This document shows positions 55,834 through 64,000 of a stretch of 64,000 nucleotides of DNA, piece by piece. The first letter of the stretch is position 1, and every line of letters begins with the position of its first letter. The notes beneath the pieces are model-generated. The model was given only the letters and a program-made list of their open reading frames with translations. It searched no databases and was not told the DNA's origin. The stretch spans positions 200,193,173-200,257,172 of the forward strand of contig CM030366.1 of NCBI GenBank assembly GCA_017893485.1, given 5' to 3'. Origin of the DNA: Hemerocallis citrina (taxonomy: Eukaryota > Streptophyta > Magnoliopsida > Asparagales > Asphodelaceae). The position numbers and the translations under genes were made by a program.

Positions 55834-56083
55834 GGGCTGCAAACGGCTCGAGCTCGGTCAGAGCTCGGCTCGAGCTCAAAACTGAGCTCGTTTCGTAAAC
55901 GAGCCGAGCTCGAGCTTTTGTTTTTTTTTTTCTTTCGGCTAAGCTCGCGAGCTATTCGGTTCGAATACGGTCAAAGCTCGGTCAAAGCTAGACTCGAACC
56001 GAGCTCGAGCTCAAAACTGAGCTCGTTTTGTAAACGAGCCGAGCTCAAGCCTGAAGGTATTCGGCACGGCTCGATTGCAGCCC
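55834..56083. mobile_element. GAGCTCG-rich inverted-repeat element (about 250 bp)
   Basis: The ends GGGCTGCAAACGGCTCGAG and, reverse complemented, GGGCTGCAATCGAGCCGTG form a terminal inverted repeat. Inside, a block with CTCAAAACTGAGCTCGTTT and TAAACGAGCCGAGCTC occurs twice, about 130 bases apart. It resembles short non-autonomous DNA elements, possibly hAT-like, but no clear target duplication was found. Confidence 0.6.
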
Positions 56084-56276
56084 ATCCAAGGGTGAGACCG
56101 TGGAATTTTTTCCCAAACTATCCCACCTTTTGAAAGTTTTTCCCAAACTATTGCCCTACTTTTTTTAAATGCTAAATATAAAAAAAAGTACACAAAGTTT
56201 TGGGCCAGTTTAAAAAAAGTACACAAATTTTTTTTTTAATAAAAAAAAGGACACAATGTTTAAATAAACTCCCCTG

Positions 56277-56460
56277 GGTAAGTTAGGGTTAGGGTTAGGG
56301 TAGGGTAGGGTTTAAAAAAATCACTTTCATCTTTCATTTGTGTTTAAAAAAACCATATTCATCTTTTATTTGTGTTTAAAAAAACATCACTTAAATAATC
56401 AGATGTTTAAATAAACCCCCCCGAACTAACCCTAACCATAACTAACCCAATGGAGTTTAT
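56277..56460. repeat. TTAGGG-like stretch within an imperfect inverted repeat
   Basis: TTAGGGTTAGGGTTAGGG-type repeats at 56284-56310 are mirrored by CTAACCCTAACCATAACTAA at 56434-56453. Between them, a 31-bp unit with TTTAAAAAAA...TTCATCTTT...TTGTG is repeated two to three times. The repeat is six bases long, not the usual plant seven-base TTTAGGG. Confidence 0.7.
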
Positions 56461-56564
56461 TTAAGGGCAAAAATCAAAATACCCGCGCTTCGAACAGTCC
56501 GCCTGCCGCTGTAGCTCCCAATCACATGGGGCCACGTGGAGGGGGAGTCAGAAGGCTGGAGTAG

Positions 56565-57446
56565 GTGGACCTCGGCGAGGGTTTAGTTTATCCTGATCCA
56601 ATGAACACGCCAACCAACAAGGAGCTGGATGTTTCGTATGGGCTCAAGCCCATGGGAATGGGTGGGATCGATTTGAAGAATAGGGAGGGTTTTTATAAGA
56701 TACGAGAAGACAACTCTGTGGGGCCCATCATCAGCCCAATTGTTCTACACTCTTGTACTGGCCCTGAAATGCAAATAAAAACACTGATCTCGGAGTGCAG
56801 TGGGCTCATTGAGGGGTCCATATCCGGAGAGACATCTATACTTCAGGAAGTGGCGACTATAGTTGGGCCCATTGAGGGGTCCAACACGGTTGTGGCAATT
56901 GGTCAGAGCATCCCACTGGACGATGAGGACAATAGTGAAGGCAGATTGAATCTTGAAGATGATTGTGTCTATTCGAAAGTGGAGTCTATGGATTCAGAGG
57001 ACTATGATTTTCGGGTAGACTTCCGTGCCACCTCTCCTGAGTTCATGCCTTCCACCTATCCCTCAACCCAACTGAACGCACCTAGCCAGGGCCGACTTCA
57101 AACAGGTTTCATGGTCCACAAGAAGGCTAAAAGAAGCCCAGAGGAATCCCTTGATGATTATCTGGAAATCGCAGCGGCCGCCAAATCCTCTAAGACTACA
57201 GACGGAGGTACACGCTCCTTCTTAGCCTCAATTTTTAATTTCATGTCTGATAGCGAAATTTTTAGTCTAGCCAATACCTGTGGTCTCGCGGTAAATGATA
57301 CAGACAGGAACTCCATCCTCCTTAACAAAATCAGAGGATGGGAGTCGGAGAGGGTGGAACTCATGGCTAACATGAACACCTCGTCTGAGACGAGTCACGA
57401 TCCCCCCATTCAGTTAGTTAATGGAGGCTCTCTTCTGGAATGTTAG
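56565..57446 (+). pseudogene. LINE-C ORF1 C-terminal part
   Basis: A 293-codon open frame with an acidic, low-complexity middle (LEDDCVYSKVESMDSEDYDF). Its end (RSFLASIFNFMSDSEIFSLA, about 57214-57273) corresponds to the end of LINE-A ORF1. The normal RNA-binding domains are not present. The frame runs into the endonuclease start with a one-base overlap change (LWNVRGL read in the adjacent frame at about 57434). I assign it to the LINE by position and by this shared end. Confidence 0.6.
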
Positions 57447-60400
57447 GGGTCTAGGAAGGAGGGGTAAGTGAGAAATGGTGAGGGAAACTATTGCCAGGTC
57501 GAATGCTAATTTTGTGGGCCTACAGGAGACCAAACTGTCTTACATTCACAAACTTAGACGTCTGGGGGGTAGACGTCTGTTCGAATGGATAATTTCCCCG
57601 TCTGTGGGGGCTTCTGGGAGCATCGCTCTAGGCTATAATCTAGACGTCTTTAACTGCCTAGATGAATTGCACGAACAATTCTCTCTGTCAGTAGTCTTAC
57701 AGCGTAAATCAGACCAGTGGATCCAGTCGGCCACGGTAGTCTATGGACCCCACACCTCTGACGATCCTAGAACCTTCTGGTCAGAGCTCCGAGCGGTGAA
57801 GGCACGCTGGCCTCACCCTTGGGTGGTGGGGGGCGACTTCAACATCACCAGATTCGCCTCAGAACATAGAGGTAGAGGGGCCTGCGACGCCGATCGGGAA
57901 GCCTTTAATGAGGTTATCTCGGACCTGGATCTGGTTGTCATCCCCATTTTCGACTGGCTCTACACCTGGTTTAACATGCAAGCGGTGCCCATTCTTGCTA
58001 AGTTAGATAGAATTTTGGTCTCCACGGACTGGGATTCCAAGTTCCCGTTGGCCACGGCTAGGTTTATTCCAAAGCCGACCTCAGATCACGTCTCTATTCT
58101 CCTTTCCTCAGGGGAAATCCAACTAAGGAAGCCATCCAGGTTCCGATTCGAGAAGGCATGGTTAGAATTCCAAGGGTTCCATTACATGGTCAACGAATGC
58201 TGGTCACGCTTAACCAGGGCCACCGAGGCGGCCGCAGTCTGGTGCGAAAAAATCAAAAGGCTTCGAGCCAAACTTAGGAAATGGAATCGCACCAGGTTTG
58301 CTCTGATCTGGCAAACCAAGGAGTCCCTTCTGGAGGGTATTGAGGAGCTGGAAAAAACTGAAGAAACTAGGGACCTGCTACAGAGAGAGCGGAATCGACT
58401 GTTGCAGCTCAGACAGGAAATCGACCAGCTATACAGGATGGAGGAAATTAAGTGGCAACAAAGATCTAAAATTTTGTGGTTCAAAGAGGGAGACGCGAAC
58501 ACTGCATTCTTCCACCGAGTGGCCAGTGCTTGTAGGCGGTCCAACCTAATTCATTCAATCCACACAGACTCCGGGATGGTGCAAGACGACAATGCCATTA
58601 AGCAGGCCTTCCATTCTCACTACAAGCGTCTCTTTGGCCACAAGGCCGAAATGAGGGTCCCATTACAACCTGACTTCTGGCAAGGTCAACCGGAATTTCA
58701 AAGCTCTAAGCTACATTCTCTTGAAACCCCCTTCACTGAGAAAGAGGTTTGGGAGGCAATCCGGCAAATGGGCAACGACAAAGCCCCAGGACCAGATGGG
58801 TTCCCGATCTTTTTTTTATCAGATCTTCTGGGAGGAGATCAAAGACGACCTCCTGAAGATGTTTACAGACTTCCATGATCATAAACTAAAGCTCAGGGAG
58901 ATTCAACTCTGCTGAAGTAGTACTGATTCCAAAGAAAGAGGACTCACGACGAGTCGGAGACTATCGCCCCATTAGCCTCCTCAACTGTTCGGCGAAGATC
59001 ATTACCAAGATGCTAGCCAACAGACTAGGAAAGGTGATGGATGACCTCATCAGCTAGGATCAGACGGGATTCATCAAAGGTCGGTGCATACAAGATAGTA
59101 TGGCAACAGCCGAGGAAACGATCCATCACTGTCACACGGCCAACTCAAAGAGCTGTCTCTTGAAGCTAGACTTTGAAAAAGCTTATGACTCCGTGGAATG
59201 GGACTGCCTGTTTGAAGTGATAGTGGGAAAAGGGTATGGGAAAAGATGGATTAGATCGATGCACACTTGCCTTACCACCAGTAGGTCGACGATTCTGGTT
59301 AACGGGATCGCGGGACATCAATTCCCCTGCAAACGGGGCCTCAGACAAGGTGATTCGCTTTCCCCGCTCCTCTTCACCATCATAGCTGACGTTTTCTGCT
59401 CAATGATGTCGAAATGCGGTAGAGCAGGTTGGGTTCAGCCAGTGGCCAAAGGCACTAATCGACAGGGGTGCTCTATACTCCAATACGCTGACGACACGCT
59501 ACTCTTTGGCAATGGCAACCTAGGGGAGGCCACCGTCTTCAAGGGTATTCTATACTGTTTTCAAGCCTAGTCAGGCCTCAGGGTTAATTACCACAAATGT
59601 ACTCTCATCCCCATGGCCCTAACTGCAGAAGATGCTTTGGATCACGCTACAATCCTCAACTGCCCCATTGACAGTTTTCCCATTCAGTACTTAGGGTTAC
59701 CACTTAGACCCGGGAAACTCAAAAAGGCAGACTGGCTTCCTATCATTGATCGGGTTGACAAACAGCTTACAGGATGGAAGGGCAAAGCCCTATCCCTGGG
59801 GGGGAGTGTGATGCTTATCAATGCCGTGCTGTCAAACTTACCGACTTATTACCTCTCCTTTTTCGAAATGCTGCAATGGGTTATTCAAAGAATCGACCAT
59901 ACGCGAAAATGCTTCCTATGGAAAGGGGCAGATGCAGAACGAAGGGGGGTACCACCTAATCAGATGGAAGAAGGCCTGTATGAAAAAGAAACATGGAGGT
60001 ATAGGCATCATCGACCTTCGAGACATGAATCTGGCTCTACTGGGCAAATGGTGGTTGAAAGTCTTCCATCCTAATGGAGAAGGGTGGCAACAATTCGTGC
60101 AGGGGTATATGCATGGAAATGGCACGAGGAATCTAGGCTTCAGGATAAGCCCCCGGGTCTCCTGGTTCTAGAAAGGCATCGCTAAAGCCTACGAACCCTT
60201 TACTACTTGCGTACAGTCAGTTGTCGGCAATGGTAGACTAACCAGGTTCTGGTAGGACAAATGGTGTTCGGATCACCCGCTCAGGAACTTGTTTCCAGAC
60301 TTATTTGACCTGGCATCACACCCACACTGCACGATGGCCTCAACCTGGAAGAGAGGCACCTGGAAATCTAAGTTCAAACATGAGCTTGATTCAGGCTCCC

Positions 60401-61029
60401 AGCTTAGACTTACGGCACTCCTCGACCTCATCTCCACCGCCGGCATTGTGTGCTCCCAGGGCCCCGACAAGAAATCTTGGGGTTTGGAGAAGAACGGGAA
60501 GTTCACGGTTCGCTCCATGTACAATTGCATTCACTATAGGGGTTGTGCACCTTCGTGGTCGGCTGTCATTTGGAGAACAAAAGCCCCGCTTAAAATCAAA
60601 GCTTTCTTATGGTTGGTTCTGAATGATGCAATCCTGACCAGGAAAAACTTTGCCAAGTGCCAGCCTAATGTGGATACCCAATGCGGGTTTTGCCTTGCAA
60701 CTCTGGAATCGAGAGAACATCTATTCCTACAGTGCCCTAGGAGCAAAGCGGTCCTCATAGAGGTCCTCGCCGCCCTAGGGACGTCACAATACCCTACTAA
60801 ATATGAGGAGTTGTGGGTGGGTCCCAAATTCGGGTCAGAGAAGGGAGCCTTGAGAGAAGCATGGTATATTGCTATTGCTGCAGTGACCTGGGTTCTTTGG
60901 CTAGACAAAAATAACCGTTACTTTCGTGGAACTTGCAATAATATTTCTGGCAACTTGACTCATACTCTGCATCTTATTTCCTTTTGGCCTATTGTGGCCA
61001 CAGCAGGTCCCAGAGGACGGATACTGTAA
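57430..61029 (+). pseudogene. LINE-C ORF2: endonuclease, reverse transcriptase, zf-RVT
   Basis: The endonuclease (57430-58120) has NVRGLGRRG, GLQETK, VVYGPH, VVGGDFNITR and SDHVSI, all key blocks. A coiled linker and WFKEGDANTAFFHRVASACR follow. RT starts at about 58750 with DKAPGPDGFPIFF. A T-run at about 58810 shifts the frame, a second shift occurs at about 58910, and a TAG lies near 59056. The palm (59100-59570) has LDFEKAYDSVEWD, GLRQGDSLSP and QYADDTLLFG. The zf-RVT (60500-60760) has WRTKAPLKIKAFLWL and CGFCLATLESREHLFLQC. Further TAGs at 59568, 60169 and 60253 stand where Trp is usual. The copy is non-functional. Confidence 0.85.
61020..61024. other. Solo LTR target duplication GATAC, left copy
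   Basis: Identical to 63842-63846. Confidence 0.92.
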
Positions 61030-61066
61030 TGCCCCGATTTTCAATTATGAAAATTATTTATTTATT

Positions 61067-61089
61067 TTGCACGTGGTGTGCACGTGCAA
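61067..61089. repeat. G-box palindrome in the solo LTR
   Basis: Arms TTGCACGTG and CACGTGCAA around a 5-base loop, 40 bases inside the LTR start. Each arm contains CACGTG. A related G-box cluster lies at 61350-61375. Confidence 0.75.
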
Positions 61090-61930
61090 TTTTCGTAATA
61101 TGAAATCTTATAATTATTTTCATGATGAGTATATGTATATATATAGATATGTATATGTGTTCTTTTTATAAAGGCCCTTTTCTTCAAAAAAAAAACATAA
61201 GCCCAAATCTAATTTATTTATTTTTGCAAAACTATTATTTTGGCCCATCAATTTAAGCCCATGAATTATTTTAATTACAACTTGTAATGTGGAACACCTT
61301 TTAAAGATTATTTTTTTTATAATGTACAACTTTTAAATGGAGAACTAGTGCATGCACGTGCATTGCACGTACACGTGCATGAGCACACTATTTGGCCGGT
61401 TTTGAAAGAAGTGGGGTTAGTGCATGGGTGGTTACCTAGAGTGTGGGTAGTTACTACAACTCCTACCCTCATCCTAACCCTTGATCCTATAACCATCTAC
61501 TAAATCCTAGCCCTCCATCTCACCCAAAGATTGAGTATAAATACCCCTCTCACTCAATTGTCTTCTACACTAAAATCCATTTGAAAGAAGAGAATATTTT
61601 TAAGAGAGTTGAGAGTGAGTGTTCCTTTAGAGGCCGGTCACCATTACTTTGAAGCTTTCGGGTTTGGCAAGGAGCAAGGAGGAGGAGTCATACTATCGCA
61701 CTAGGAAGCTTTACGGGATTTCGTTAGAATTCTTCAAAAAGGTGGGTGTTTCTCATGACTTCTAGTATAGAAATCATGTTAGAATTGAGATTGTTTTATT
61801 ATCATGTGTGTGAAAATTTGATTGATAAAATGATGGTCATATTGAAATCCTCTATGCTACACATAAGGTGGAAAATGTGAATGAATAGTAAAGAACTAAA
61901 GATATTTAGAGAAACTAGAGATTACCTGTA

Positions 61931-62536
61931 CAGTCGACCGATCATATTGACAGTCGACTGGTACGATGAAATAAAATATGTATAGTTCGAAATTCCATGA
62001 AACGATGTATTTAATGTGTGCCGTTATCTGGACTTTCCTAGCATGTTAATTTAGGATTAATATTTATCTCCGCAGACAAATAATGAGTAAAAGACGAATG
62101 TACGATTAGAAATTTTATTTGGGTGAAAGAAAGTACTAGTTATGTGAAACCTACAGTTAATCGTAAACTGTGTTGTGATGCTAGTAAATGGATAAGAATC
62201 GCATGTTTATGTTGACATTGAACATACTATAGTTGAATAAAATGTTGTGTGCTAATTGAAGAACAGAAGAGATATTTCCTTAATTCGAAATTTAACTCTA
62301 CTCAGTCGACCGGATATATGTAGCAGTCGACTGTGCTGAACAGTAAAAGTTTCAATTTGAACTCTACAGAACAGCCGACTGGTTCGAATGACAGTCGACT
62401 TCCCCGTAAATTATAATTAAATTTTGAACGCTGCGGAACAGCCGACTGGCCATGTGCAGCAGTCGACTCTTCCGAGCAGCTTATTGAAGAACTTTCCTTG
62501 GCTGAACAAGTCGACTAAGTATGCTCTAAGTCGACT
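61931..62536. repeat. Five GTCGAC/GCCGAC pairs at 20-21-bp spacing in the solo LTR
   Basis: CAGTCGAC-type motifs start at 61931 and 61951; 62303 and 62324; 62372 and 62392; 62439 and 62460; 62508 and 62528. The spacing inside pairs is 20, 21, 20, 21 and 20. The fullest form, CAGTCGACTG, is a 10-bp palindrome. The distance between pairs varies, so this is not a simple tandem repeat. Confidence 0.9.
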
Positions 62537-63841
62537 GTCCAGATCACTTTTTGATGTCTTAGAATTCTAAGATTTGCTTTATGATAAAGATAATGAATCT
62601 ACTATTGTGAATGATTATTTGTTGTGACAATTTAGAAGCAGTAAATTCTGTTTGTCTTCGCATGAATGTATATATGAAATGAAGTAAATCATTTTATTGA
62701 ATTCATGAAAGTTGTATGATTGTGAAAGTGATGAACATGAAAAGGAAAATCTATTGTGACTATGAAAAAAAACGAACTATTGGGTTTGAAAGGCTCAATT
62801 CTGGTGATTGCGAATTGAAATTGAAACTAAAGAGTAGCTAAGTCTCCCACCGGCAATTGGAAAGAAATGAATTGAAATAGAATTTGAAATGAAAGACCAA
62901 GGTTGGGTCATGTTGAATGAGTGATTAAGTCCGGTATAGTGGAGAGGCTAACTCTAGAGCTTTGATTTTGTTCATGATTCTAATAAAATAAGGACTAGAT
63001 ACATAGTGGAGATGTGATGAAAGTAAGAGAAAAACACGAGTATGAGGGCCATCGGATTGGCGGTGTGAGAGTGATCCACAGGCTGCCTGCTTGATGCGTC
63101 AAGACATGGCGTGGGCACTACTCCAGAATTATCGTCCCGGTGGCGACGCTTGTGGGGTGTTTGAGTGGCTATGGGTGGTGCCATTGTTCCATGGCGGAGG
63201 CTGAATTGTCCATAGGTTGCCTGCTCGATGCATCGTGTCAGTGCGTGGGATTCCCCTCCAGGCTGCCTGGACATGGGTTCGGAGATCATAGAACATCTAA
63301 GACACTTACTGTAGTTACCGTAGTAGAGTAAGTCATGGCGAGGGATTGAACCCTATAAAATGAAGTACGATTAAGGGTTTGCCCTCGAACCTATGTAGTA
63401 TGGGATGCATAGAATCCGAACAAGTGCACATTAGTGTCATGTACTATAATAACTGCATTAAGGACTAAGTGCACAATCACAACACGACATCAACAGGATA
63501 GACCCTTTTAGTTTTGTTTGTGAAAAAAGTTTGTGTTTTGTTAAGAATTGAGAATCGTTATACTGTTTCTGGCATAGAGAGGATGGCCATGTATAATTTT
63601 CGTCGGTTGAATAAACTGACGTACCCACAGTTTTGTATGCAGGATAAATAGCTTGATAAAGATTAGAGGAGAACTGGTGCTCATAGATAACTCGTTGTTA
63701 TATCTTTGTATAGTGTTGTAAATTGCTTCCGCTGTCATTACATGTAAATTATTTGTGATATATGCTTCCGCTGTTAAATATAAAGTGTAAAGATCCTGTG
63801 GAATCTCGAATTCAGTGTATTTTGGAATTCGGGGTGTTACA

Positions 63842-63846
63842 GATAC
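63842..63846. other. Solo LTR target duplication GATAC, right copy
   Basis: Identical to 61020-61024. Confidence 0.92.
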
Positions 63847-64000
63847 AGAGCGTTTTCCAGGTTCAGGAGTTTGACGACGAGGAGATTGAGATCGGTCCAA
63901 CGATCGATTGACAGTTGGTGCAGCCGACAGTGATCATGGATGCCCACCCCCCAGGGCCTTGTTGGGGGGACTATGTTGTTTTCTCTTCTGCTTACTAGGT
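63847..64000 (+). pseudogene. Continuation of LINE-C after the solo LTR
   Basis: In the frame inherited from 61023 the first 22 codons (QSVFQVQEFDDEEIEIGPTI) are open, then TGA at about 63909. This looks like the acidic C-terminal end of the LINE ORF2 or its 3' leader. The remainder runs off the window. Confidence 0.5.

Larger units (their letters stand above)
61025..63841. mobile_element. Solo LTR of a large Ty3/gypsy-type element (2817 bp) inside LINE-C
   Basis: It starts TGTAATGCCCCG and ends CGGGGTGTTACA, an inverted terminal pair matching in 10 of 12 positions, with perfect GATAC duplications outside. No internal region, primer site or second LTR is present, so it is a product of LTR-LTR recombination. 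The length and the TGTAA...CCCCG start resemble long-LTR chromovirus elements such as Del/Tekay, from memory. Removing it with one GATAC copy continues the LINE frame from GRI into QSVFQVQEFDDEE for 22 codons. There is no coding region. Confidence 0.9.
56540..64000 (+). mobile_element. LINE-C: L1-type element, different lineage, split by a solo LTR
   Basis: Plus-strand order: end of ORF1, endonuclease, reverse transcriptase, zf-RVT domain (to 61024), a 2.8-kb LTR insertion, then continuation from 63847 to beyond the window edge. ORF1's zinc knuckle and DUF4283 are missing, so the element is probably 5'-truncated near 56540. The RT differs clearly from LINE-A and LINE-B. A poly(A) end is not in the window. 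Confidence 0.8.

Noticed and set aside
61345..61771. Possible Helitron inside the solo LTR (minus strand TCTATACTAG start, hairpin and CTAG end)
   Set aside because: The base before the 5' end is T, not the required A, and the segment could be native LTR sequence.
1..64000. CRISPR arrays, tRNA or rRNA genes, bacterial operons
   Set aside because: None seen; the sequence is plant nuclear DNA and the tandem repeats lack spacer structure.

Overview
This window is nuclear DNA of a flowering plant. The evidence is one conserved plant-specific gene with 25 coding exons and GT-AG introns (a TOPLESS-related co-repressor), surrounded and invaded by plant transposon families: Tat-type Ty3/gypsy, Ty1/copia, L1-type LINEs, PIF/Harbinger, Helitrons, an Au-type SINE tail and a TRIM-like family. 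The species cannot be named from the sequence; a eudicot is my guess. There is one assembly gap of 500 Ns (47894-48393).

Layout. 1-8337 is a Ty3/gypsy Tat-type element on the minus strand: LTR, primer site, gag, protease, a deleted reverse transcriptase, integrase, a 113-bp tandem array, then an antisense spliced accessory gene running off the left edge. 8338-10944 is non-coding, with two tiny Helitrons, a 227-bp tandem duplication, a perfect 114-bp palindrome and a TA microsatellite. 10945-16082 is a decayed LINE on the minus strand (LINE-A). 16086-22680 is a complete 6.6-kb PIF/Harbinger transposon with TAA target duplications. It carries a plant-mobile-domain gene, a DDE transposase gene and a convergent Myb/SANT-type gene, and has arrays of imperfect palindromes near both ends. 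23191-24465 is a fold-back element with long arms. 26518-29522 is a 5'-truncated LINE with a 17-bp target duplication (LINE-B), ending about 0.8 kb upstream of the TOPLESS-related promoter.

30360-55560 is the TOPLESS-related gene on the plus strand. The 25 coding exons join to 3426 nt (1141 codons plus stop) in one open frame. The N-terminal part is a LisH-CTLH-CRA domain that, in this family, binds EAR-motif repressors and tetramerises; the rest is a proline-rich linker and two WD40 propellers. Its introns hold a hAT-like MITE, a SINE tail, another TIR element, a 5.2-kb copia element that itself contains a 596-bp Helitron, three TRIM-like copies, and a PIF/Harbinger MITE whose ends resemble those of the full-length element upstream.

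55834-56460 holds a GAGCTCG-rich inverted-repeat element and a short TTAGGG-like stretch. From about 56540 to the right edge is a third LINE on the plus strand (LINE-C, a different lineage), split by a 2817-bp solo LTR (61025-63841) with a perfect 5-bp target duplication.

Only the TOPLESS-related gene looks like a functioning host gene. The transposon reading frames are almost all broken, mainly by TGG or CAA codons turned into stops, as expected from deamination of methylated cytosine. The exception is the Myb-type gene of the Harbinger element, which is intact. The most interesting signals are the three-gene Harbinger element with its palindrome arrays and matching MITE, and a set of five GTCGAC pairs spaced 20-21 bp apart inside the solo LTR.
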